Source: JAFGVL01 sp964546015
GTDB taxonomy: Bacteria > Bacteroidota > Bacteroidia > Bacteroidales > Paludibacteraceae
Assembly: GCA_964546015.1 (NCBI GenBank)
Contig: CAZJHO010000001.1
Span: 186,001 to 250,000 of the forward strand
Length of the DNA: 64,000 nucleotides
Reading direction: 5' to 3'
Below the pieces are notes generated by a model, which had not been told where the DNA came from, ran no database searches, and saw only the letters and a program-made list of their open reading frames with translations. Of the stretch, positions 17,001 to 26,304 are shown piece by piece. Both the position numbers and the translations under genes were made by a program. Numbering within the stretch: the stretch's first letter is position 1; each line of letters starts with the position of its first letter.

Positions 17001-18407
17001 TTAATTTGTATCAATAGAAAGTTCTTTTGCTTTTTTTAGCATAAATTCATAAGCTGCTTCATATTCGTTGGGAATGACACCGTCAAGAATAGCATCTTTT
17101 ATTGCCATTTTTAATTCGCCTACTTTAGAACAAGGAGGCAGATTAAATGTTTGCATAATTAATTCACCTGAAATTGGCGGTTGAAAATTACGAATGCGGT
17201 CTTTTTTTTCGATATCGTGGAGTTTTTGGCGAACTACCTCAAAGTTTTTCAAGTATTGTTTTACTTTTCCCGGATTTTTGGAAGTGATATCAGCCTGACA
17301 AAGCAACATAAGTTTGTCTATATCATTGCCGGCTTCAAAAAGCAAACGACGGACTGCCGAATCGGTTATTTCTTCCTCAGAAAGTGCAATAGGACGCATA
17401 TGTAAGGATACCATCTTTTGAACGAATTTCATTTTTTCGTTCATTGGCAGTTTCATTCGCCGAAAGATGTGTGGAATCATTTTTTCACCTACAAAATTGT
17501 GATTGTGAAAAGTCCAGCCCAATCTTTTGTCCCACCGTTTAGTATGAGGTTTGGCTATATCGTGAAAAATGGCAGACCATCGTAACCATAGATCGTCGCT
17601 TTCTTTGGAGACATTATCAAGAACAGTAAGAGTATGCCGGAAATTGTCTTTGTGACCCTTTCCTTTTTTTGTTTCGACGCCTTTGAGAGCATGAAGTTCA
17701 GGTATTATCAGTTCCAATAATCCGGACTCGTCAAGTAGAGAGAAACCCATGCTTGCATTGTTTGATGCAACAATTTTGTTTAATTCTTCAGCTACTCTTT
17801 CTTTAGAAATAATTTCAATTCGCTTTTTATTTCTTTCGATGGCATCAAAAGTATTTTGTTCAATATAAAAATCTAACTGAGACGCAAATCTGATAGCGCG
17901 CATCATGCGTAATGGGTCATCGGAAAATGTGATATCAGGATCAAGAGGGGTCCGGATAATTTTATGTGTAAGGTCTGTTTGTCCGTTAAAGGGATCGACA
18001 AGCTTCCCGAAACGGTTTTTGTTTAAGCAAATAGCCAAGGAGTTAATGGTGAAATCTCTCCGATTAAGATCATCTTCCAAGGTGCCGTTTTCAACAATAG
18101 GTTTGCGGCTGTTTTGTTGATATGACTCACGGCGGGCACCAACAAATTCCATTTCTAAATCTTTGTATTTAATTTGTGCCGTACCAAAGTTTTTAAATAC
18201 AGAAAGATAGGCTTTCTTTCCCAGAACTTCTGCTGTTTTTTCGGCGAAAGCAATACCGCTCCCAACTACAACGATGTCGATGTCTTTAGATGGTCGGTTT
18301 AATAATAAATCTCTGACATAGCCGCCAATGACATAACATTCTTGTTCATATTCGTCGGCTATATCGGATATTGTTTTGAATATGGGGAGTTCAAGATATT
18401 TTTTCAT
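17001..18407 (-). CDS. cca: CCA-adding / poly(A) polymerase family nucleotidyltransferase
   Basis: Class II nucleotidyltransferase with an HD domain. The head domain has YVIGGYVRDLLLNRPSKDIDIVVVG (metal-binding Asp pair in DID), followed by GTLEDDLNRRDFTINSLA and DPLRMMRAIRFASQL. The C-terminal HD domain carries FHDIAKPHTKRW. At 468 residues it matches the HD-containing CCA enzymes of Bacteroidota, which repair or add the 3' CCA of tRNAs. A PcnB-like polyadenylation role is less likely but not excluded. Confidence 0.88.
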   Translation of the reverse strand: MKKYLELPIFKTISDIADEYEQECYVIGGYVRDLLLNRPSKDIDIVVVGSGIAFAEKTAEVLGKKAYLSVFKNFGTAQIKYKDLEMEFVGARRESYQQNSRKPIVENGTLEDDLNRRDFTINSLAICLNKNRFGKLVDPFNGQTDLTHKIIRTPLDPDITFSDDPLRMMRAIRFASQLDFYIEQNTFDAIERNKKRIEIISKERVAEELNKIVASNNASMGFSLLDESGLLELIIPELHALKGVETKKGKGHKDNFRHTLTVLDNVSKESDDLWLRWSAIFHDIAKPHTKRWDKRLGWTFHNHNFVGEKMIPHIFRRMKLPMNEKMKFVQKMVSLHMRPIALSEEEITDSAVRRLLFEAGNDIDKLMLLCQADITSKNPGKVKQYLKNFEVVRQKLHDIEKKDRIRNFQPPISGELIMQTFNLPPCSKVGELKMAIKDAILDGVIPNEYEAAYEFMLKKAKELSIDTN

Positions 18408-18499
18408 GCTACCTGCAAAGGTAAATCATTTGCGATAAAGATGTGAGATATAGGACGAAAAATTATGATAGTATTTTATTTCTATACGAATGAAATATT

Positions 18500-18507
18500 T
18501 ATTTTTG
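18500..18507 (+). promoter_or_regulatory. -7 element for the lipoprotein gene
   Basis: TATTTTTG, 16 nt upstream of the ATG at 18524, matches the Bacteroidota -7 consensus and supports that start codon. Confidence 0.55.
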
Positions 18508-18523
18508 CAAAAAAGAAAATAAT

Positions 18524-19336
18524 ATGAATACAAAATTTTTTACCATTACTGCATTATTGTTAGTAATGTTTGCATGTAAACCGTCGGATAAAAAATTGGC
18601 AGAGGCTCATTTGCAAAAAGCAGATACTTTCTTTGTCCAGAAGCGTTATAACGATGCTAAACTACAAATAGACAGTATTAATACTCTTTATTCCAAACAA
18701 TTGGAAGCACGACGGGCGGCAAAAGTTATTTTTAATCGAATACAAGTCGTAGAACTAAATCAAACAATTGCTTATGCTGACAGTTTGTTGAAAATCAAAC
18801 AATTTGAGCTTGATTCGTTGAGTAAAAACATGGTATTTGAAAAAAATGAAAAATACGAAACCGATGGTCGATATGTTTACAAACAACAAAAGCTCTCGTT
18901 AAATTCGGCACGAACATTTATTAAAGCAATGGTTGAAGAAAGTGGAAAATTTGTGTTGTTGAGTTCTTATGCAGGTGCTAAAAAATTGAAACACATGGCT
19001 TTTAAATTGTCGGTAGGGGATATGTTTGTAGAGACAGATCCTGTACCGAACGATAATTATCAAAATAGTTTTGCTTCAGAGGGAGTTTTCTTTGAAACAA
19101 CTATTTATAAAGGAGATGCAAATAAGGCAATAGCTTCTTTTGTACAGGAAAACATAGATAAGCCTATACAAGTTTCTATTATCGGGAAAGAAGGAAAAAC
19201 AACTTACACTCTTACCAATGTAGAAAAGAAAGCTATTTCAGAATGTTATAATTATTCTCTAGTGTTGAGCGATATTAAAGGATTGGAGCGCATACGCAAA
19301 GTAGCGCAAGGAAAATTGAAATTGTACACCAAATAA
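18524..19336 (+). CDS. Putative lipoprotein, unknown function
   Basis: 270-residue protein with a lipoprotein signal peptide (MNTKFFTITALLLVMFACKPSDKK; lipidated Cys18). The first third looks like a short TPR-like helical repeat (AEAHLQKADTFFVQKRYNDAK, then a Leu/Asp-rich coiled region); the last 130 residues are predicted beta-rich. I do not recognise a characterised homologue, though similar lipoproteins occur in Bacteroidales. It is a single-gene unit with its own promoter and terminator. Confidence 0.75.
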   Translation: MNTKFFTITALLLVMFACKPSDKKLAEAHLQKADTFFVQKRYNDAKLQIDSINTLYSKQLEARRAAKVIFNRIQVVELNQTIAYADSLLKIKQFELDSLSKNMVFEKNEKYETDGRYVYKQQKLSLNSARTFIKAMVEESGKFVLLSSYAGAKKLKHMAFKLSVGDMFVETDPVPNDNYQNSFASEGVFFETTIYKGDANKAIASFVQENIDKPIQVSIIGKEGKTTYTLTNVEKKAISECYNYSLVLSDIKGLERIRKVAQGKLKLYTK

Positions 19337-19350
19337 GATTAATAAAGCTA

Positions 19351-19387
19351 AAAAAGTGAGGATTGTATTTTAAAATCCTCACTTTTT
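19351..19387. terminator. Bidirectional terminator, lipoprotein gene / gldG
   Basis: A 14-bp perfect stem (19351-19364 with 19374-19387, core GTGAGGATT/AATCCTCAC) flanked by A and T runs serves both convergent genes; it touches the gldG stop codon. Confidence 0.85.
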
Positions 19388-21081
19388 TATTTAGAGAACT
19401 TTCTTTTTCGATAGAAATTATATCCTGCTGCGAAAAGAATAACAAGTCCTAATGGAAGTACAACATTGATAATTTTCCATTTTTCTTTTCCTGCGACAAC
19501 TTCCCGTTTATTAAGTGTTCTTAATGTAAAATCGCATGAGCGAAGTTGCAACCATCCATCATCGTCGGTAAGATATAATAATGAGTTGAGTATAAAATTA
19601 CGATTTCCGTATTCTTGACCGCTATAGCGATCAAGCCCCATTGGCAACGGTTGCATGTTATTGCCGGAACCTTGAATCTCGTTGCGTATGATGTCGGCGT
19701 CGGCAATTACCACCATGCGAGTGTGTTCGCTTTGTGTTTTTATCGGACGGTTAGTTATAATTCCTTGAGGAATCATTCGATTGGTAAAAACAGAAGAGAA
19801 ATTTCCTTCCAACGCTATAGCAACAGGTATATAATGCAAATTGAAATAGGTTTTGCTATTCATCTCATACATGGTATTCAAGTCAATTCGGGAAGGCGTC
19901 AGTTCGACATGAGTAGCGTTTGAAGTCACTAAAAGTATGGATTTTTGTATGTTTTTCGGTGTGCTTATACTATTATCAATAGCACTGGCAAAATTTGCTT
20001 TAACTTCCATCAGATTTCGTGTAATAGGATGATCCGGCGATGTAAGCAGGAGAGGGGAGTAGTACCACGGCATTGGTTCGAACTTGGGTTCTTCTCCTAT
20101 AGCGGACATATTCATGGGGATTTGTACACATTGCATATCTTCCAAGATAACGGGAGCTATGCGTACACCATATTTAAAAAGCAGGTCATCTAAATTTAAG
20201 TTAAGAGGAATTGCCGGAGAGATTCCTCTGGTAGAAAGACTGTCAATCGACAAGCGAACACCATCTATTAACCACATCACTCTTCCCCCATTCATGATAT
20301 ATTGGTCGATAATAAATTTGTCCGATTCGGAAAATGCGGTTTGAGGTCCTGCAATAATGATGGCTTTGTAGTCTTTTAAAATAGTAGGGTCGGAGCCTAA
20401 TTGTCCTCTATCCACTTGAAAATATTTGCTGAACGCGACAGAAGCATCGTAAACCAGTTCTGTAGGATATTCTCCATGTCCTTCTAAAAATGCAATTTTG
20501 CTTATTGTTTTGGTTGTTTTTGTGCGAATAGCATCTGTAAATTCGAACTCAAGATTCTCAATAGAAGTATTTAGATTTATTTCTCCGGATAATCTTGGAT
20601 TGTTTTTTAGTAACTTAACCAATGAAGTGTCTTTTCCGATAATAATTTCAGCCCAAGGGAAAATTACTTTTCGAATAACTTTTCCTTCATCGTCTTTCTC
20701 ATGAATCTCCGTAGCTTCCATGCCTTTATTGAATAACTCAATGTATTTTTTGTTGCGGGCTTCATCGTTTGATGCGGCTGATGGATTAATATATTGATAG
20801 GAGAAATTGCTGTTAGAGTATCTTTTAAATTCGTCCAAAAGTTCTCCTGTTGCTTTTTTTAATCTTAAAAATCCGGGGTTTAAATCTCCATCGAGATAGA
20901 TATTGATTTGAATATCTTTATCTAAATTCGACATTAATTTTTTTGTGTTATTTGATATACTATATCGTTTATCAGCTGTCAAGTCAATGCGAAAAAATAT
21001 AAATGAAGCTAATATATTTAACAATACTATGATTGTCAATACAATTATAAAAAAAAGAATATTTTTTCGTTTGAGTATCAT
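19387..21081 (-). CDS. gldG: Gliding-motility-type ABC transporter subunit GldG
   Basis: GldG-family protein (564 residues): an N-terminal membrane anchor (KNILFFIIVLTIIVLLNILA), LTADKRYSISNNTKKLM, the ABC-type uncharacterised periplasmic domain (IAFLEGHGEYPTE, WLIDGVRLSIDSL), and a C-terminal membrane helix before the stop. In flavobacteria GldG works with GldF and GldA in an ABC complex tied to gliding and type IX secretion. Here neither partner is adjacent. An in-frame TTG at 21099 precedes the ATG at 21081, but the -7 element places transcription start near 21103 and homologues favour the ATG. Confidence 0.87.
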   Translation of the reverse strand: MILKRKNILFFIIVLTIIVLLNILASFIFFRIDLTADKRYSISNNTKKLMSNLDKDIQINIYLDGDLNPGFLRLKKATGELLDEFKRYSNSNFSYQYINPSAASNDEARNKKYIELFNKGMEATEIHEKDDEGKVIRKVIFPWAEIIIGKDTSLVKLLKNNPRLSGEINLNTSIENLEFEFTDAIRTKTTKTISKIAFLEGHGEYPTELVYDASVAFSKYFQVDRGQLGSDPTILKDYKAIIIAGPQTAFSESDKFIIDQYIMNGGRVMWLIDGVRLSIDSLSTRGISPAIPLNLNLDDLLFKYGVRIAPVILEDMQCVQIPMNMSAIGEEPKFEPMPWYYSPLLLTSPDHPITRNLMEVKANFASAIDNSISTPKNIQKSILLVTSNATHVELTPSRIDLNTMYEMNSKTYFNLHYIPVAIALEGNFSSVFTNRMIPQGIITNRPIKTQSEHTRMVVIADADIIRNEIQGSGNNMQPLPMGLDRYSGQEYGNRNFILNSLLYLTDDDGWLQLRSCDFTLRTLNKREVVAGKEKWKIINVVLPLGLVILFAAGYNFYRKRKFSK

Positions 21082-21109
21082 GTTAAAAGAGTAAATCAAA
21101 TTTGTAGTG

Positions 21110-21117
21110 CAAAATTA
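21110..21117 (-). promoter_or_regulatory. -7 element for gldG
   Basis: TAATTTTG on the minus strand, about 29 nt upstream of the gldG ATG, in the short gap after rnc. It suggests that gldG is not simply the last gene of the acpP-fabF-rnc operon. Confidence 0.6.
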
Positions 21118-21155
21118 AAAAAAGAAATTGCTTCAAAGGGTTATAAGAACTATTT

Positions 21156-21986
21156 TTATATATATTCAATTTGTAAACTTTTTTTCATTTCTATTATAGG
21201 AATATTTGGTTCTAGTCTCCAAAAATTGGGTTGTTCCTTTATCTTTTCCAATGCTAATTTTGCTGCTATTTGTTGTGATTCGCGTTTAGATAATCCCATT
21301 CCGTATCCACAAATATGATTGTTGATGAGCACTTGGGTTTGAAATAAAGGTTTCTTTTCTGTGTTTTTGGTTTCGCTTACCAGATTGAATGTAATATCGG
21401 TTTTTTGTTGTTGTCCCCATTCCAGTAATTTAGATTTAAAGTTGGTTTCTTCATTTACCAATTCATCTATATTGAAGAGTAAATTGATAATTTTTTGTTC
21501 AATAAATTGAAAACATTTTTTATAGCCAAGATCTAGATAAACAGCTCCAACAAAGGCTTCAAAAGCATTTCCGAATATATTGTTTTTCCTGCTTGTATTA
21601 GCTGGCAGAAACATTAGTTTATTTAGACCTAGTTCAATAGCAATTCGATTGAGAGAGTCGCGTTGAACTATTCTGGAACGAACAGTGGTAAGAAACCCTT
21701 CCGGCTTATGTTTGAATCTATTGTACAAAATATCACTTACAATAGTGTTTAATACCGAATCGCCGAGGTATTCAAGCCGTTCATTGCATAATATTCGACC
21801 TTGCTTGTCTTTAAATTGCGATGATTTATGAAGCAAGGCCAGTTCATATAACCGAATATCATTCGGCAAAAATCCAATTATCTTATAATGCAAAAAATAA
21901 GACTCCCGACAAGGATTTGCCAAGAGTCTTAAATTCTTTATATAAACCCAAAGTGTTTCCACTTTATTGTTTGTTTTATTTTTCAA
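21156..21986 (-). CDS. rnc: Ribonuclease III
   Basis: Double-strand-specific endoribonuclease that processes rRNA and mRNA. The signature NERLEYLGDSVLNTIVSD carries the metal-binding Glu and Asp residues, and a second site is in GNAFEAFVGAVYLDLGY. A C-terminal double-stranded-RNA-binding domain is visible (NFKSKLLEWGQQQ through SKRESQQIAAKLALEKI). The start is uncertain: the frame opens with TTG at 21986 overlapping fabF by 11 nt, with a GTG at 21962; there is no ATG upstream of the conserved region. Order acpP-fabF-rnc is conserved in the phylum. Confidence 0.93.
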   Translation of the reverse strand: MKNKTNNKVETLWVYIKNLRLLANPCRESYFLHYKIIGFLPNDIRLYELALLHKSSQFKDKQGRILCNERLEYLGDSVLNTIVSDILYNRFKHKPEGFLTTVRSRIVQRDSLNRIAIELGLNKLMFLPANTSRKNNIFGNAFEAFVGAVYLDLGYKKCFQFIEQKIINLLFNIDELVNEETNFKSKLLEWGQQQKTDITFNLVSETKNTEKKPLFQTQVLINNHICGYGMGLSKRESQQIAAKLALEKIKEQPNFWRLEPNIPIIEMKKSLQIEYI

Positions 21987-23238
21987 ATTTTTTCACAATC
22001 AAACTTGCGTTATGCCCACCAAATCCGAATGTATTTGACAAAGCTGCGCGTACAGAGCGTTTTTGTGCTTTATTGAATGTAAAATTCAATTTATAATCAA
22101 TTTCCTCATCTTCATCACCCTCTTCGTGGTTAATGGTTGGGGGAACAATATCGTTCATTACCGAAAGTATAGCCGCAATAGCTTCTGCAGCTCCGGCAGC
22201 ACCAAGCAAATGACCGGTCATCGATTTAGTAGAACTGATATTTAATTTATAAGCGTGTTCGCCAAACACTTCTTTGATAGCTTTTGCTTCGGATGGGTCT
22301 CCTACAGGAGTTGAAGTACCATGCACATTGATATAATCAATATCTTCAGGTTTCATTCCGGCATCTTTCAATGCACGCTCCATTACCAACTTGGCTCCTA
22401 GTCCGTCGGGATGAGTTGCTGTGAGATGATATGCGTCAGCAGACATTCCTCCTCCTACAACTTCGCAATAAATGCGAGCTCCTCGTGCAATTGCGTGCTC
22501 CAACTCTTCTAGAACCAAACATGCAGCACCTTCGGCTAGTACGAATCCATCACGGCTTTTGCTAAACGGACGAGATGCTTTTTGTGGGTCATCATTACGG
22601 GTTGAAAGCGCCATCATAGAGTTAAATCCTCCTATACCGCAAACACAAACAGCAGCTTCGGCACCTCCGGCTAAGATTGCATTAGCTTTCCCTAAACGGA
22701 TATGGTTAAATGCATCGATTAAAGCATTGGTTGATGAAGCACATGCTGAGGCTGTGGAATAATTCGGCCCTCTGAATCCGTACATGATTGAAATTTGCCC
22801 TGCAGCAATATCCGAAATCATTTTAGGAATAAAAAATGGATTGAATTTTCCTGTATTATCGCCACTGGCGCAATAACTACTAACTTCTTGTTCGAAAGTT
22901 TGAATACCTCCGATACCGGAAGCCATAATCACTCCGATTTCATTTTTATCGACTTTTTCTAAGTCCATACCCGAATTGTCAATCGCTTCTTTAGCTGCAG
23001 CAATGGCAAGCTGAGTGTAACGGTCCATTTTTCGGGCTTCCTTACGGTCGAAAAATTGATTTGGATCGAAGTCTTTGACTTCACATGCAAATTTTGTTTT
23101 GAATTGTGTAGCGTCAAATTGAGTAATAGGTCCGGCTCCACTAACTCCATTAATAAGCCCATTCCAGAAGTCAGGAACATTGTTTCCTATTGGGGTGAGT
23201 GCACCCAGACCTGTTACTACTACTCTTTTTAATTCCAT
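21976..23238 (-). CDS. fabF: 3-oxoacyl-ACP synthase II
   Basis: Condensing enzyme elongating acyl-ACP with malonyl-ACP. The catalytic cysteine lies in STASACASSTNALIDA, and the two histidines in NVHGTSTPVGD and STKSMTGHLLGAAGA. The C-terminus has NTFGFGGHNASLIVKKF. Length (420 residues) and the acpP gene 23 nt upstream are as expected. Confidence 0.97.
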   Translation of the reverse strand: MELKRVVVTGLGALTPIGNNVPDFWNGLINGVSGAGPITQFDATQFKTKFACEVKDFDPNQFFDRKEARKMDRYTQLAIAAAKEAIDNSGMDLEKVDKNEIGVIMASGIGGIQTFEQEVSSYCASGDNTGKFNPFFIPKMISDIAAGQISIMYGFRGPNYSTASACASSTNALIDAFNHIRLGKANAILAGGAEAAVCVCGIGGFNSMMALSTRNDDPQKASRPFSKSRDGFVLAEGAACLVLEELEHAIARGARIYCEVVGGGMSADAYHLTATHPDGLGAKLVMERALKDAGMKPEDIDYINVHGTSTPVGDPSEAKAIKEVFGEHAYKLNISSTKSMTGHLLGAAGAAEAIAAILSVMNDIVPPTINHEEGDEDEEIDYKLNFTFNKAQKRSVRAALSNTFGFGGHNASLIVKKFEK

Positions 23239-23261
23239 AAATATAGAATAGGAAAGAATTT

Positions 23262-23498
23262 TTATTTAGCGGCAGCTTCGATGTATGCAATAGCATCACC
23301 TACTGTGCCAATTTTTTCAGCTTGATCGTCAGGGATAGAGATACCGAATTCTTTTTCAAATTCCATGATCAATTCTACTGTGTCAAGTGAATCAGCTCCT
23401 AAATCATTAGTAAAGCTTGCTGTTGGAGTTACTTCTGATTCTTCAACTCCTAGCTTGTCTACAATAATAGCTGTTACTTTTGATGCAACTTCTGACAT
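23262..23498 (-). CDS. acpP: Acyl carrier protein
   Basis: 78-residue carrier of fatty acyl chains on a phosphopantetheine arm attached to the serine in DLGADSLDTVELIMEFEKEF. An in-frame extension upstream (to 23552) encodes non-conserved sequence; the ATG at 23498 (MSEVASKVTAIIVDKL) is the family start. It leads the acpP-fabF-rnc operon. A near-consensus -7 element (TTCCTTTG) lies about 50 nt upstream. Confidence 0.97.
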   Translation of the reverse strand: MSEVASKVTAIIVDKLGVEESEVTPTASFTNDLGADSLDTVELIMEFEKEFGISIPDDQAEKIGTVGDAIAYIEAAAK

Positions 23499-23641
23499 AA
23501 TTCTTTGTTTTTTAGTTAATAATAAAATATTACTTTTAAATTTGCGGTGCAAAGGAACACATTTTTTTTACAACAAACAACATTTTTTTTCAACAAAACA
23601 CACCTTCTTCTTTGTAAAATTTTGATTATCAATCTGTAAGT

Positions 23642-24217
23642 ATGACTGTGAATATAGCTATATTTGCTTCCGGTTCGGGAAGTAATGCCGAGAATATTGT
23701 TTTAAACTTCAAAAATAACCCCAATTTGAATGTTTCTTTGATCTTATCGAACAAAACGGACGCTTTTGTGCTTGAGAGAGCAAAAAAACTGGGCATTCCG
23801 TCTGTTGTGTTTTCAAAAAAAGAGATTGAAGAAACTCAGCATATTCTTACTGTTCTTCGTGAATACAAAATTGATTTTATTGTTCTTGCCGGTTTTCTGC
23901 TTAAAATACCTGCTTATCTTATTAAAGCTTATCCCAATAAAATAGTGAACATACATCCGGCTCTTCTCCCTAAATACGGTGGTAAAGGCATGTATGGCGA
24001 TTATGTGCATAAAGCTGTTGTCGATGCGCAAGAGAAAGAAAGTGGCATTACCATTCATTTTGTTAACGAGCATTATGATAGGGGCAATATTATATTTCAA
24101 GCCAAATGCGAACTCCTCCCATCGGATACACCTGATGATGTTGCACAAAAAGTGCACGAGTTGGAATACAAATATTTTCCCTCGGTAATAGCTGATGTTA
24201 TTTTAGCCGGAAAATAA
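23642..24217 (+). CDS. purN: Phosphoribosylglycinamide formyltransferase
   Basis: Third step of purine synthesis, formylating GAR with 10-formyltetrahydrofolate. Recognised from IFASGSGSNAENIVLNF at the N-terminus, the folate-binding AGFLLKIPAYLIKAYPNKIVNIHPALLPKYGGKGMYG (catalytic Asn-His in the NIHP segment) and the later GITIHFVNEHYDRGNII with the catalytic Asp. 191 residues is usual. It is divergent from acpP, a common arrangement in this phylum. Confidence 0.96.
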   Translation: MTVNIAIFASGSGSNAENIVLNFKNNPNLNVSLILSNKTDAFVLERAKKLGIPSVVFSKKEIEETQHILTVLREYKIDFIVLAGFLLKIPAYLIKAYPNKIVNIHPALLPKYGGKGMYGDYVHKAVVDAQEKESGITIHFVNEHYDRGNIIFQAKCELLPSDTPDDVAQKVHELEYKYFPSVIADVILAGK

Positions 24218-24221
24218 AATT

Positions 24222-26228
24222 TCAGTCACTGAAAGTTAATTTTATTCCGGCTTTTACCCATATTCCGGGTTGTTCAATATTGCCGATGTCCTGATATTTT
24301 GTGTTGAATAGATTATTTGCTTCTGCAAAAATACAATATTGTTTTTCGTTCCAAGAAATTCGTAGATCACATAACAAATGAGGTTTGTAAGCAACTTCTT
24401 GTTTGCTGTCGTAGTCAAGGTAAGTGCCCGCTCTGTTTTGAAATCTGAACAGCCATGAAGCCGAAAGTTGTTTAAATATTTCATGTATAAAAGATAATTT
24501 GGCTTGATGGCGCAAATAATCCGTAGCGTATAATGAAAGATAGTCTCCACTTGTTTTACTTTGTGTGAGATAAATGTAATTTGCCTCTATTTGTTTTATC
24601 CAGTTGTTGGGATGAAATAGATAAACAATAGCAATATCAGTACCAATAGTCTGTATGTTCGTCAGATTCTCACAATGCCATTTTTGTTCTAATGGTAATC
24701 GAGCCCAGTCTATGAGTTCAAATCCATATCGATAAAAAGGATTAATATTTATTTTCCAATGCGTTGGCTGCCAAAGAAAACTTAATCCTGTACTGGCAAT
24801 TTTTTCTGGGTTAAGATTTTTGTTCCCTTGTTGGGTCGGACTGCTATAATATAAATCGGTAAAAGTTGGTATTCGATACGAATTTTGAGCATAAATTCCT
24901 ATTGAAAATTGTTTGGTAGGATTGTAAGTACTCCGTATATATCCGTAAAAATCGATTCCAAAATTGGAGTTTCCTGCTGTTGTAACTTTCAAATCTCCAT
25001 TCCATTTATTGTGTTTTAATTGATGTCCGCCAGAAATGGCAATGTGTTGCTGTGTATCTCCATAGTAAAATGTGCCGTCATTTGTGTAAGGATCGTTTTT
25101 GGGTGAAGATAATTTTTCGCCGAGGTTTGAGCTGTATATATGGGCATTTCGATAATCTATTGATAATGCTGTGATTCCATATTTATGCCAATTATAGCTA
25201 AATTGGCTTGTAGCTCCGATTACATCAGTAAGATGATAATTATTTCCGTTGTACCAGTCCGGAGCTTCATGGCGAAACAGGCTAAATTCATCATGTTGTC
25301 TTCGGTAATAAATTGTTGTTTGGTTGGATAATCGTTCGAAATTATTTTCGTATTGCATTACGGCAAAGAAACATCCTATTTGTTCGTATTGGTCTTTGTA
25401 GGCGGGCGAATAAAAACTATTAGCTCCATATTCTTTTTGTTGATAACCTGTTTGAAAACTGAGTCCCCCGTTTTTTAATCGGGTAAATGCTTTAGCGTAC
25501 ACATTAATAATATCGAAATCGGTATTGTAAGCAAATCCGTCTGAAGTTGTTTTGCTTGTACTAAAATGAAGATATTGGCTTTGTTTTTTATTAATAACTC
25601 CACCTGATGCTAATAGTTGATAATAATTGTGGAGTCCTCCGGAAAGCTGAATGGTAGCATTATTTTTAGTTGGTTGGATGGACCGGAATTGGACTTTTCC
25701 CGTGTTATAATCTGAAGTTGTGACTGCTCGAATATCAGTTAAATTAATAGGAAGATTGAGAGAATAATGTCCTGTTTGTGGGTCGGTAAGGTTTGCATTA
25801 TCTAAATAAACCTGAGCTTGATCGAATGTGCCCCCTTTTAAACTGATATCGGCTTGTACTCCTTCGCTTCCTCGCGAACGGAGATCTACGCCTTGTGAAT
25901 AATGTAAAAGATCTTGAGTGTTTTGGACTGCCGTCTGCTGTATCTTTTCATTATTTATAGTAGAAGAAAATAGAATAGAAGCATTAATACTGTTTTCTAC
26001 AATTAATGTTTCGAGTGTGTCAGATCTTTCAATAACAAGATCATTTTTAGTTAATTCGTTTTTTTGAAGATTGGTTTTAGTCTTTTCTTGAGCATATCCT
26101 GCTAGTGAACAACTAACAGATAACACGCCGATAATTACTGTTTTTTGCAAGGAATTAAATGCCGCGTAGTTTTTTCGGGTCCATCGCCGAAATCGGATCT
26201 GATTTGATTTTTTTAATTTTGTTTTCAT
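24222..26228 (-). CDS. TonB-dependent receptor (BtuB-like)
   Basis: 668-residue outer-membrane receptor. It opens with an unusually long, basic pre-signal (QIRFRRWTRKNYAAFNSLQ) before the hydrophobic stretch and Ala-Gly-Tyr-Ala cleavage region, a feature of a Bacteroidota subgroup of these receptors. The plug domain has LLHYSQGVDLRSRGSEGVQADISLKG and the barrel ends with an aromatic-rich strand. The substrate is unknown; the subgroup resembles cobalamin receptors, but no cobalamin riboswitch or cobalamin gene is nearby. It sits downstream of the secDF terminator with no clear promoter of its own, and converges with purN. Confidence 0.85.
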   Translation of the reverse strand: MKTKLKKSNQIRFRRWTRKNYAAFNSLQKTVIIGVLSVSCSLAGYAQEKTKTNLQKNELTKNDLVIERSDTLETLIVENSINASILFSSTINNEKIQQTAVQNTQDLLHYSQGVDLRSRGSEGVQADISLKGGTFDQAQVYLDNANLTDPQTGHYSLNLPINLTDIRAVTTSDYNTGKVQFRSIQPTKNNATIQLSGGLHNYYQLLASGGVINKKQSQYLHFSTSKTTSDGFAYNTDFDIINVYAKAFTRLKNGGLSFQTGYQQKEYGANSFYSPAYKDQYEQIGCFFAVMQYENNFERLSNQTTIYYRRQHDEFSLFRHEAPDWYNGNNYHLTDVIGATSQFSYNWHKYGITALSIDYRNAHIYSSNLGEKLSSPKNDPYTNDGTFYYGDTQQHIAISGGHQLKHNKWNGDLKVTTAGNSNFGIDFYGYIRSTYNPTKQFSIGIYAQNSYRIPTFTDLYYSSPTQQGNKNLNPEKIASTGLSFLWQPTHWKININPFYRYGFELIDWARLPLEQKWHCENLTNIQTIGTDIAIVYLFHPNNWIKQIEANYIYLTQSKTSGDYLSLYATDYLRHQAKLSFIHEIFKQLSASWLFRFQNRAGTYLDYDSKQEVAYKPHLLCDLRISWNEKQYCIFAEANNLFNTKYQDIGNIEQPGIWVKAGIKLTFSD

Positions 26229-26258
26229 GTTAATTAATTAAATGTATTAAAATAAAAT

Positions 26259-26291
26259 AACAAAAGAGTGCGGATAAAGCACTCTTTTGTT
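26259..26291 (-). terminator. Terminator after secDF
   Basis: A 13-bp stem (AACAAAAGAGTGC, 26259-26271, with 26279-26291; 7-nt loop) followed on the minus strand by ATTTTATTTT. It lies only about 30 nt from the receptor ATG. Confidence 0.75.
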
Positions 26292-26304
26292 ATTGTTGAA
26301 TTAT

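Noticed and set aside
26229..26304. Cobalamin riboswitch controlling the BtuB-like receptor
   Set aside because: The gap is only about 76 bp and is filled by a terminator hairpin; there is no room for a riboswitch.
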